Below, piece by piece: positions 55,446-64,000 of a DNA stretch of 64,000 bases (position 1 is the stretch's first letter; every line of letters begins with the position of its first letter). Source of the stretch: Pteria penguin. Its lineage: Eukaryota; Mollusca; Bivalvia; Pterioida; Pteriidae. The stretch covers positions 37,606,085 to 37,670,084 of the forward strand of contig CM068580.1 in NCBI GenBank assembly GCA_035048485.1, in the 5' to 3' direction. Below the pieces are notes generated by a model, which saw only the letters and a list, made by a program, of their open reading frames with translations, ran no database searches and was not told where the DNA came from. The translations under genes were made by a program, and so were the position numbers.

Positions 55446-55513
55446 AGAAAAACAAAAATGTGCACTTGAACACAGCTACAATGCACACGAATTTGCTCTT
55501 TGGTTTGAAATTA

Positions 55514-56089
55514 TGTAACAAAATAGTGTTTAGTTATATTTATGTACAATGAATTAGATATTGTAGCCATATTTGGTTTGAATATTAAACACCCTCCCCC
55601 TCTTTCTTATCATTACTCATACATATTTTGTATTCTTATTGTGCATTTATATACAAAATGTATATAATGAATAGATCTTTCATGGGTATATTATTAGTAA
55701 CATGATGCTAATTTTAGAACATAGTAGTTTGTTTATGCTTTGCGCCTTCTCGGGAGGAGCCAGTGTTTGAGTCCTCCTTGAGATACACCCTGCAAAGGTA
55801 TATAAGGGCGCTCGTTGATTTCTAGGTGATGAGTTTTAGATGAGAAATACATAAGAGTAGAGTCGAGAGTGTGATTAACATGAACATGTTGGGATTAATG
55901 TTGTGATTTGTACAAGTTTGTGTAATTTTATTGTGTTAATACTTGATTTGTGATATATTTTCTGTGGATTTAATTCTGCACATATATATGTGATTAAAGT
56001 TAAACCGTTTACTGTGTCTTATGTAAAAGTACTCAATAAAGATTATGAATTATGTGATGGGCGATTTGTTAATGATTCTGGGAATTACA
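55514..56089 (+). mobile_element. Possible solo LTR
   Basis: A TATA-like GTATATAAGGGCGCTCGTTG near 55799 is followed some 240 bases on by AATAAA at 56036. The order and spacing resemble an LTR's U3-R signals. TGTAACA at 55514 and a terminal TTACA at 56089 could be the TG..CA ends. I could not confirm a target duplication or a second LTR, so this is a weak call. Confidence 0.3.
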
Positions 56090-56944
56090 TTAATTAATGT
56101 CAGCAAGAAACAGTCCAAGTTAAAAATCGAACCAATTAACCGCTCGGCAGGACAGCAATGCAATTAAACGGCCTAAACTAAGATTCGAACCAACCGCTCG
56201 GATACATGAAGGCTACAATTATATAAATTCCATTACTGAAACATTAATGTATGTCTACAGTCCTTTTTATGGTTATAAACTGAAACTGTGATGCAGTATT
56301 GGAGTCTCGTTAAACAATAATAAAACGAATTTTACATGTGGTAGAAAAATCTATAAGAATCCGTGAAGCGTATTCTACATTTCAGTATAGGTTCTCTCTT
56401 GTTCTATGCAAGTACAATTTCCTTTGATCTTGAAAAAACCAGCAACATAAAACATATGACTTAAAACATCATCACAATGTTGAATAGGTGGCAGTTTGAA
56501 GTTTTTAGGGTAAATATTATATATATATGAAACTAACTGTGAGTTGAATGTATATTGAATTACCAGAAGTAATCACACGTCGTGCAACAACGAGTCAAGT
56601 ACGATGTAAATTCGGTTGTGTAACATGCGTTTGCTTCAACAGTTGACTTAGTTTAGTCGTACATTTAGATCAGACAAACAGGTAAACTAATCTTGAGTCT
56701 AACTTTATACAACAAACCTAGAATCAAAACAAGTTATTGTTTCCTTTTACTGTTTCAGTGTGCGAAATTAGCGGTAGCCCGCTGCCCGTGGCTATCCCAG
56801 ATTGAATTGACCGCGTCCGACTGGGCTATCCCATTTTTCAATGCCATTTCATTCATAGGCTTGTCTTTGTACTTTACGCAGCATATTTCGTGAAAACTTT
56901 TGAATGAGACAGCTTTCTGTATTACTCAAACGTTTTTTTAAAGG

Positions 56945-57737
56945 GGTCCATAGAATTACAGAAATCCCCGAAATCCCCATGTATTTACAAAAATCCCCAC
57001 AAAAAACACAGAAATCCCCATTACTTTATCAAAAACCACCGATATGTAAATAGATAGGACCATCATTCACCCTTAAAGCTAGTTTCAGATATATATAACA
57101 ACAATTGATAGACTTATAACCTTTTTATTTTTTTTAATTTTAATGATCCACTACTGGCGGCCATGTTGGATTGGAAGTATACATAACAGTAACGCAGTCG
57201 AAGATTATACAGTAGTGTTAATTAATTCTATTTTCAAAATACCTTCAATAAATGGCAAATATATTTCACAAAGAGGCTTGTTATTGTTGAATTCAGTAAA
57301 TGTATGTATTATATATTGGTGTCGCTTGTTACGGTGTTTGTTAATTTTAAACGTATATAATTAAATGACTTAGATAAAATTGTACTTAACTGTCTTTGCT
57401 AGATTTTAACCTTATGATCGGTTTATGTTAATTTACAAGTATGAACATCTTATACAGTTTATATTATAAAGTATAACAAATTAAACTCTGACACTGTTAT
57501 GTATACTTCCAATCCAACATGGCCGCCAGTAGTGGATCATTAAAATTAAAAAAATAAAATGGTTATAAGTCTATCAATTGTTGTTGAATATATCTGAAAC
57601 TTGCTATAAGGGAGAATGATGGTCCTATCCATTTACATATCGGTGATTTTTAATAAAGTAATGGGGATTTCTGTGTTTTTTGCGGGGATTTCTGTAAATA
57701 CACAGGGATTTAGGTGATTTCTGTAATTCTATGGACC
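56945..57737. mobile_element. Long-TIR DNA element nested in the hAT-like element
   Basis: Terminal inverted repeats of about 245 bp, at 56945-57190 and 57493-57737, flank a 302-bp centre. They begin GGTCCATAGAATTACAGAAA and end at TACTTCCAATCCAACATGGC / GCCATGTTGGATTGGAAGTA. The repeats differ at few positions, so insertion was fairly recent. GTTTTTAAAG follows the right end (57738-57747) and GTTTTTTTAAAG precedes the left end (56932-56943), an imperfect target duplication of about 10 bp. Long TIRs with a 9-10 bp duplication suggest a Mutator-like (MULE) or foldback element. The class is inference. Confidence 0.85.
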
Positions 57738-57857
57738 GTTTTTAAAGCATGCTGTGTCAATTATAAAGGTAAGCATATGAATAACATCGCACAATTTACA
57801 TCGTATCAAGTAGTGGTCATGTTACCTTTGAAATATTTTGAGGGAGCAAGGCCCTCT

Positions 57858-58440
57858 ATGAAACCGAAACGTAAAGCAGCAACGGAAGAAGAAAAAATAG
57901 AAAAGAAAAAAAAGTGTGAAAAAGAGGTTAGACTCAGAGTGCGTGAATTCAACTCGCATTGGAAAATCGGACGTCACTGGCTAAAATTTGAAAATACAAA
58001 AATGTGTTGTACCATATGTTTTGGGGTAAACGATTGGGCGATTTACATCCTGGTAACCAAGTTTGGCTTACTGGATGTTCGAATTTTAGTTTGGTTTCTA
58101 TTAAAAAGCATGAAACTTCATCTATGCATGCAGATATGTCTAAGGCAAGATTGAACTTGAAAAACGTTGCACAATCTGAGGCTGCTAAAGCCTTGCGACA
58201 GTTAAATGAAGCAAACTACTCTAGATTATCATTGCGTGTTTGAAATGCACATGCAATTGCAAAATCTTTTAAAGATTATACATGGTTATGTGACCTTGAT
58301 AAGGCCAAAGTGACAGTGACAACACAGATGATGAACAGAGTTACAATGAAAATTGTAAAAACTTGCAAGAAATGGAAATTGAATTTGAAATGGAATATGA
58401 GAATTAAATCCTTATTTGAATTTAGTAATGTTGTTTGTTC
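57858..58440 (+). pseudogene. Broken TTF/BED-like zinc-finger frame of hAT type
   Basis: From ATG at 57858 a basic segment (MKPKRKAATEEEKIEKKKKC) leads to FNSHWKIGRHWLKFENTKMC and CTIC. After a frameshift near 58015-58035 the sequence continues as GNQVWLTGCSNFSLVSIKKH and ETSSMH, then a coiled AKALRQLNEANYSRL. A TGA at 58241 precedes AHAIAKSFKDYTWLCDLDKA in the same frame. The order W..F, CxxC, GC..F..S..KKHE, H matches the TTF-type zinc finger that precedes hAT transposase-derived proteins such as ZNF862/KIAA1586-like genes. The frameshift and stop show it is inactive. Confidence 0.65.
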
Positions 58441-58582
58441 AGTCATACCTAACAAATGACATCTGGGCTATCCCAATTTTGATGGGGCTATTCGAATTTC
58501 ATTTGGGATAGCCCCCTGGGCTATCCCATCAATAATCCCAATTTCACACACTGCTGTTTCATGTGTGCCGGATGCTAGTATT

Positions 58583-58657
58583 GGCCCGGATAGCTCAATT
58601 GTGAGAGCATCTGCCTTAATAGCGTAAGGTTCCGGGTTCGATTCTTGGGTCTGGCCA
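58583..58657 (+). pseudogene. tRNA-like sequence, anticodon-position TAA
   Basis: GGCCCGGATAGCTCAATTGT begins a cloverleaf: acceptor GGCCCGG pairs with TCTGGCC (one mismatch and one wobble), D stem GCTC/GAGC is perfect, and a B box GGTTCGATTC is present. The anticodon stem has a mismatch, there is one base too many between T stem and acceptor, and a TAA (Leu) anticodon would need a long variable arm that is absent. It is therefore more likely a tRNA pseudogene or a SINE head than a working tRNA. Confidence 0.5.
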
Positions 58658-58739
58658 CAATTTTTCTATCTGCTTGTCACACATGCTTTATTTATCTATC
58701 TGTGTTTTAAGAATGACAAGTTTGTCCCCTTTACATGGG

Positions 58740-58840
58740 TTCAAGCCTAATAGTCCGACGGCTCGATGCATGTAGTCCGACGGTCTGATAGTTTGTCAGT
58801 CTGATAGTCTGACAGACCGATAGTCCGACAGCGATAGATG
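58740..58840 (+). repeat. AGTCCGACGGTCTGATAG short-period repeat
   Basis: Ten or so diverged copies of an 8-11 bp motif, AGTCCGAC/AGTCTGAC. The minus-strand open frame at 58731-59015 reads through it. Confidence 0.7.
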
Positions 58841-59135
58841 GTATTGCACTCAAACTTGTAAAAACTTGTCTTCTAAAAATTCTAGGTGAATGGGCCAACC
58901 TGAGAGACAAATACCCCAATCGTGGGATCAAGAGAGGGATGGGGTTAGTACAACCTCCCCACCCCCCCAATTTTGTCAGAAAAGGGTACCAAGATAGGTA
59001 CTTTTTATTGGCCAATTTTGGGCTGTGACCCCCCCTCCCCTATCATGACTAAATTTTATCTGTCTTAAACATAATTGGTCAGACAGAGAACATGTTCAAA
59101 AGTAAAGTTCAGTTTATTTGCTCCCCATCTGACTG

Positions 59136-59342
59136 TCAGTCCTTCCTACCAGTTTTCAGACAATTTTCATCAACACGATTTTCTTTCATTTTTTTAAAAA
59201 TGAAAATAAATGTTTTACATGTCTGGCGAATAATGGCCTCAATGTAGTCACTGATCAATCGACTCGCTGCAGTCACGGTTCCAGAAATTTTATCAAGGTA
59301 GAATGTAAGGGCTTGCCTTAACCGATTTCGAGATTTTGACAT
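59136..59342 (-). CDS. Unrecognised 68-residue open frame, doubtful
   Basis: It begins MSKSRNRLRQALTFYLDKIS and contains SRLISDYIEAIIRQTCKTFI, so the middle could form an amphipathic helix. I do not recognise a family. Composition is more protein-like than that of neighbouring frames, but no splice partners or homologues are evident. It could be an exon of an unknown minus-strand gene or chance. Confidence 0.2.
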   Translation of the reverse strand: MSKSRNRLRQALTFYLDKISGTVTAASRLISDYIEAIIRQTCKTFIFIFKKMKENRVDENCLKTGRKD

Positions 59343-60366
59343 GGGAAAGAGAAAAAGGATGAGAAAAGTGTGAAATTAATTACTAAGTAATGTATGTTTG
59401 TTTTGCATGTTTCTACCGGTGTCAACGGGGGCATAGCATTTCACAAACAATCTTGTAATAAAAATGAAACAGATCATCCAAATCGCTTCAGTAGTTTCAG
59501 AGCAAATGTTAAAAATATGTAAACTATTTTTGAGATCATGGTAGCCATTTTCTGGGACAAAAAAAAAATGGTAGAGAAGATTCAGTACTTAATTCCTTCA
59601 AGTTTCTTGCAGTGATTCTGGGTCATAAATTTGATAAGTCAGACTGACGCGGTCAAATGAATAACTCACTGGATTGTAGATAGGAAGGTCGCAGGTTCAA
59701 AAGCGGAATTCTTCTAACCATGTACAGGTGTACATGAACCTCCGCTGGTGGGGGTTAAAACGGTGTCCATGTCTTAGTTGAAGCATATTTTATTTCCATA
59801 TAAAGAAAAGGATTTGCCAGAAGTTCAGAACATTCACTGGTGTTGAAATAAGCTTGACACATTAAAGACCACTAAATGATGGACAGCAGGTTCAAATATG
59901 TAGTTTCGGCGACTTTGTAACGTAATTTCAGTTGAAATTATATACTGCTAAATCTGACATTAATCAACATTATTAATGTAACCAGAAATACGTTTTAGGT
60001 ACGTTTAGCTTCGTAATCAGTCCAACTATTGGGTCGTCGAATCATCATGCTATCTTTTGATTGATGACAGGCTTTCATCACCAATGGAACAACAGTGTTG
60101 GCACAAAACACCCATCTTTGTGGGTGTTTCTTAGGAAGGTTAAGGACGATGTATGTTTAGCTTCATAATAAATCCAACTATTGGGCCGTCAAACCATCGG
60201 GCTATAAGGTGGTCACCTTTACATGTACATGTAACAATGATACCCCGAGCTCTTTTTTTATTTGTACCGTTGTAAGCTCTGACTACCATGTTCAGACAAA
60301 AAAAAGGGGGTGGATTTATGGTAAGAGAATGTTGGACAACAAGTTGGGCCTCAAGGATTTTTGAAG
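59343..60366. other. No gene; contains a roughly 152-bp direct duplication
   Basis: TCCAACTATTGGGTCGTCGA (60019) and TCCAACTATTGGGCCGTCAA (60171) head two diverged copies. A hairpin, AAACACCCA/TGGGTGTTT, lies at 60107-60115 and 60121-60129. A B-box-like AGGTTCAAAAGC lies near 59692. Confidence 0.5.
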
Positions 60367-60645
60367 CAGTGTGTCTCAGTGAATGAGGAGCTGCGTTTGT
60401 GACTGAGAGTTTCTTGGTCAACTCTTGCTAGGGGCACATCAGCGTCTCATCTTTTGGATGAAACTGTAAAAATGGAGATCATATATCACAGTAAGAATCC
60501 TTTAGGTATGTCTATTGCAATGTTTAAATATCATTACAATGCAACAAGCAGATAAGCTGTCACTAAGTACATTGTATGTGAAATAATTCTGGAGTGACCT
60601 AAAACAATATTCATTACTGATTTAATCAATCAATCAAGGGCTCTT
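60367..60645 (+). mobile_element. Old, decayed copy of the long-body SINE
   Basis: It aligns by eye with 54471-54750: GTCTCATCTTTTGGATGAAA, then ACTGTAAAAATGGAGATC, GGAGTGACCTAAAACAATAT and an AATCAATCAATCAA tail. The tRNA head is badly mutated. The minus open frame at 60140-60421 partly overlaps it and is not a gene. Confidence 0.8.
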
Positions 60646-61389
60646 GGGATATTAATTTCTAGACTGGAAAGTAAATTTTGATACACTTTGACATTTGTTT
60701 ATCTTTTGGCAAAAACTCACTTGATTTCATGAATACAGCCCTACGAGTACTACATGTATGATACCTGAAACAGCCATCTCATCGTCCAAATGGGCAGACT
60801 GGTTGGAGTTGGACTAGGGTTGAGTAAATATATATATCTGTATTTCATTAGGATTTGGGCATTTACTTTTTATTGATAATTAACATTAGGAACATCACTT
60901 AATATTAAGTGTCCAACAACAAAAATACTTTGTATCTGACTTGAGAGTGGAGGTCACTTAAAATTTCAAAATATTTTGTTAAGTTTGAACTTTATCATTG
61001 GACTAATTTTATATTTCACGCATGAAAGTCAAAGAGGACTGTCACTGATGTATAGATAAACAAATTACCATATCTGTCAACTGACCCAATTTCGATGGGT
61101 CACACCAGATTTTTTAAGCCCATGACTTGAAACTACCAATTTTTCATAACTTCACCCGATATGACCGTGATTTTCATGTCTGTTACAATTTGTCATTAGA
61201 ACTATCAGTTTCCTACAATGTATTCCTTGTTATTCACTTGAATGTCTACCTGAGTTTTGTTTGACACTTTCACACCTCCTCTATTGATTAGATAATTACG
61301 CTTACATAAACAATTTAGCTGGGGGCTACAACAGTGAGGAACATAATATTGAAGTCTTTTAGTTTCAATTGCAGTTTTTCAAGACATTT
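60646..61389. other. No gene seen
   Basis: AT-rich sequence without a supported exon or repeat end. Confidence 0.5.
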
Positions 61390-61735
61390 TCAAAACTGGT
61401 CCAAGATTTCCCATTTCATTGAAGTTGGCCAAATCTCTTTCGATTCTACCCAAAGAGCAGTGCAGATAGTGAAAAATTTTTCTCCATAGTCAGAAAAATC
61501 CATGACTGAATTTATATCAGATCTCAAAATAGAAACTCTTTGCCCCTTACTTTCCTCCAAATATAATAACACTAACTGTACTTGGTTTGAATTTAGACCT
61601 CCTTCAACACTGAAATATGCAGAATCCTCAACACTAGAACACAATAAAAGTCTCATTAAGAAGTCTTCTTCATCAGAGTCAGAGATTTCTACACTTTTGG
61701 CGCACTGCTCATATTGTTGACTTCTGTCGACCTTT
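61390..61735 (-). CDS. Unrecognised coding-like segment, possible terminal exon
   Basis: The minus frame reads through about 115 residues with balanced, protein-like composition: an acidic patch SVEISDSDEEDFLMRLLLCS, then NQVQLVLLYLEESKGQRVSI, and a C terminus WPTSMKWEILDQF followed by TGA. No ATG begins the frame (the first in-frame base triplets are TTG and CTG), and acceptor-like AAAG/ACAG sites near 61725-61740 suggest a 3'-terminal exon of a longer minus-strand gene or a retrocopy fragment. I do not recognise the family and assign no function. Confidence 0.45.
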
Positions 61736-61749
61736 GTAAATGTGTTCAA

Positions 61750-62573
61750 ATAATAAAGAAATTTATGCAGTTATAATTTAATTTTTTATGAAACAAGAAA
61801 TTTGATCGGCCATTGAAAGCATATTATAGCTTCATAAATTGGTTTGGTCGGTTGCTAGGAGCAACCAGCTATGGGGATATTTTCCTCCACTCTTGTTAGA
61901 TTTTCATTTGCAGTTTAAAAAAGAATCTAATGTTGATAATTCAAATAAATCTAGTCTTTAATTAGATTATAAGGATTAACTTTAACAATTTTGCAATTTA
62001 TTGAGATATAATATGGTTTGAGGAGGTGCACACTTTTTATAATCTGGTTTATAATCCTTAAATACTTTTTCTTTTGCATATATGTATATTAGTGGTACCA
62101 TGAACAAGAAGGTGAAAAAGGTTGTCACATGTTTAAGGTCGTTCGCACATTATGACCCTACTCTTGAGAATCAAAGTGGGGACATGACCTGATTTTTAGC
62201 AACTACATGTATAGGTAAACAGGTATGCAATTATCTAGACATAAATTTTCAAAAACAGTGTCTCACACTCAAGTATTCAATATGTTGTTAACAGTGAAAA
62301 ATTATCCTGATCATAGATGATTCCAAGTGTTTTAAATAATACAGTGGTGGAGTGTGAATGTAAGTCGCTGTGTCAGGCACATACCGTTAGGCTGCACATG
62401 TGGCTTGAGGCAAAAGCAGCCATGCTTCACACCATACGCTGGTGTTACTTAGAGATTAAACAATATTTAATTTAAGTATTATTTCAAATTTCATAAGAAT
62501 TTTCCTGTAGTTAATTAATACAGTGCAGTCCAGGTGTTTTGAAGAAATTGCACAAATCACAGTGGGAAAAACA
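61750..62573. other. No gene seen
   Basis: AT-rich. I looked for an upstream exon of the 61390-61735 segment (minus strand) and of the 63593 exon (plus strand) and found none convincing. Confidence 0.4.
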
Positions 62574-62574
62574 T

Positions 62575-62834
62575 CTGGGGTCAGTTGTTCGAAACTTTAA
62601 CTACTGGTTAAACTAACCAGTGGTTAAAGTTTGAGAGACAATTGCTTTAATATATAAAATTTCTTTATGAAAATCTAAATTACTTTACAAAGCTTGTTTC
62701 ATATGCTACAATACAATGCACAAACTATGACTTAAACTAAAGTTAAAGTCTTCTCATTTCAAAGATCTAGCAAGATGAACTTTATCCATTGGTTAGCTTA
62801 ACCAGTGCTTAAAATTTCGAACAACTGGCCCCAG
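62575..62834. mobile_element. 260-bp MITE with CTGGGGtCAGTTGTTCGAAA ends
   Basis: The left end CTGGGGTCAGTTGTTCGAAA and the right end TTTCGAACAACTGGCCCCAG are near-perfect inverted repeats. Pairing extends with changes to about 50 bp through CTGGTTAAACTAACCA. AAATCACAGTGG occurs directly after the right end and also nine bases before the left end. It is non-coding and non-autonomous. Confidence 0.85.
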
Positions 62835-63592
62835 AAATCACAGTGGAAATTGGGATGGAAATTTACTAGAGCTCATTCACACCTTTGTAAAATACACAGT
62901 GTATTGTGTAATTCTTGAATTTACACCTGGATGTGGCCAGCTGTGGTGGGTGGAAAAATTACAAAACATCTTGACTGTACTGTCAGTGCAGTGATGAGAC
63001 TTTTTAAAGTCATTTAGATATGTATATTGAATGAAAAAATGAATTGTATAAATACAAATTCATGACAGCCTTATTCTGTATATTTTTCAAAATACCTAAA
63101 TAGACAAGGTATACATTTCAAATTTATTGCAAATGGTGTAATTACTCATAAAACGTTTGCTTCAAAGCTAGAGAATATTAATACCACATGTCTTGTCAAT
63201 GTCATAAATCATCACCATCATCATCATCATCATCATCATCACCATCATCATTATCATCATCATCATCATCATCATGTTTAGTGTTGGCCTCAGTTTGAGT
63301 CTCAATATACATAATGACATGCAATTACAGCTCATTAAAAACTTGATGCTTCCTCTATGTTAAAGCTATATAAAACTTGTCCAAAAAGTGGTAGAGATAT
63401 CAAGGTTGCATGCAACCTAGTCCGGTTGATGAAGTCCATATTTGCCCAGAGCCTCAAAAGCGTATGTGCTAAAGTATAGGTAATTATCTTGAGTAGATGA
63501 TTTAAGTTATGTGTATCTGAATATTGCTATTACAAAACATCATTCTTTAACTTTGAAGATTCTGATTTCTAATACTTTTTCTCTTTTTTCAG
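62835..63592. other. Intronic or intergenic; TCA microsatellite
   Basis: No exon was found. A (TCA)n tract with three interruptions lies at 63208-63274. Confidence 0.6.
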
Positions 63593-63679
63593 ATGGGAAT
63601 GTACATGTTTTTCCCATTAGCAGCTGTGTATTATTTGAATTCTGACGGAGTACAGAAACGCCTAAGAGAAGAATTAGAT
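63593..63679 (+). CDS. Exon of a small membrane protein, possibly PET100-like
   Basis: An acceptor CTCTTTTTTCAG and a donor GAT|GTGAGT bound 29 open codons, MGMYMFFPLAAVYYLNSDGV then QKRLREELD. A short hydrophobic segment of pattern MxxYxxFPxAxxxxxN followed by a charged helix resembles PET100, a cytochrome c oxidase assembly factor of the inner mitochondrial membrane, whose tiny first exon would lie upstream. I did not find that first exon, and later exons are beyond the window. The splice sites make a real exon likely; the family name is tentative. Confidence 0.5.
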
Positions 63680-64000
63680 GTGAGTTTTATTGCTTTAAAA
63701 GCAATCATATTTTGTAAAAATTATATAGATTAAATAGAAAATAAACTGAGGATGATGTATAAATGATAAGAAATAACTTTGTTTATGTTTGTCATCTGTC
63801 TTACTCTTATCATTTGTTTGTCCATCCATGAAAATTTGTCACTCTATCATCTGTTTGTCCTTCCATGATCTTCATGATGTATGAAAATTTTAAAATCGTT
63901 CCACAGAGTTTTTGAAAAGTACCAGTAATTTTTTTTTCATTTTTCTCAGATAAAAAGTACATGTACACTCTAACATATGATAATGACTAAGATATCAGAT
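63680..64000 (+). other. Probable intron after the 63593 exon
   Basis: AT-rich, with CATCTGTTTGTCCATCCATG-type repeats at 63792-63870. It runs to the window end without another exon. Confidence 0.4.

Larger units (their letters stand above)
56756..58553 (+). mobile_element. hAT-like DNA transposon, degenerate
   Basis: The ends are inverted: CAGTGTGCGAAATT at 56756 and AATTTCACACACTG ending at 58553. CTGTTT abuts both ends (56750-56755 and 58554-58559), and CTGTTTCA (8 bp, the hAT target length) occurs at both ends if the left border is set two bases in. Subterminal CTGGGCTATCCCA motifs lie near both ends: 56788-56800 as GTGGCTATCCCAG, 56821-56833, 58463-58475, 58504-58515 inverted and 58516-58528. 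The interior carries a broken zinc-finger reading frame of a kind found with hAT transposases, and a nested second transposon. No hAT catalytic domain remains. Confidence 0.75.

Noticed and set aside
55168..55521. Open frames of Tyr-Ile repeats on both strands
   Set aside because: They are produced by the (AT)n microsatellite at 55369-55443.
58583..58657. Functional tRNA-Leu
   Set aside because: TAA anticodon without a long variable arm, an extra base after the T stem and an anticodon stem mismatch; kept as a tRNA-like pseudogene.

Overview
The window is nuclear DNA of an animal, most likely a bivalve mollusc. It is AT-rich, its coding exons are short with GT..AG introns, and most of its length is repeats: tRNA-derived SINEs with ATCA-type tails, a decayed LINE, several inverted-repeat DNA elements, satellite-bearing elements, and many copies of a family ending in GCTCACCTGAG / CTCAGGTGAGCTAAAA. 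I believe repeats of this kind are common in bivalves; no search was run. There is no operon, CRISPR array or prokaryotic gene. Most long open frames here are repeats that happen to lack stops.

Two genes can be read completely. HINT3, a histidine-triad nucleotide hydrolase, is on the minus strand. Its five coding exons (37899-37828, 36822-36705, 31106-31040, 19090-18964, 17122-17060) join in phase to 148 codons spread over 20.8 kb. A phospholipid phosphatase of the PLPP1/2/3 (LPP, wunen) family is on the plus strand. Its six coding exons (38076-38133, 39490-39641, 40091-40371, 41108-41165, 41803-41979, 45668-45853) join to 303 codons with all three PAP2 catalytic motifs. The two genes are head to head with 176 bp between their start codons, so they probably share a promoter.

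Layout: 1-17 kb is intergenic and repeat-rich, with a 31-bp minisatellite interrupted by a SINE at 1.8-2.9 kb. From 17 to 37.9 kb is HINT3, whose third intron holds a LINE and whose second and third introns hold stacked repeats. From 38.1 to about 48.6 kb is PLPP, whose fifth intron holds a minisatellite built from its own 5' splice site. From 48.9 to 54.1 kb are repeats and two tandem arrays, one of them a 146-bp satellite. From 54.4 to 60.7 kb are SINEs, an (AT)n tract, a possible solo LTR and a hAT-like element with a second transposon nested in it. From 61 to 64 kb there is an unrecognised minus-strand coding-like segment, a MITE and one exon of a small mitochondrial-type protein, possibly PET100.

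The two complete genes are not known to share a pathway. HINT3 cleaves nucleoside phosphoramidates; PLPP dephosphorylates lipid phosphates at membranes. The most notable structures are the splice-donor minisatellite in PLPP, the small HINT3 exon caught between near-identical repeats, and the nested transposons at 56.7-58.6 kb. No clearly new biological system was found.
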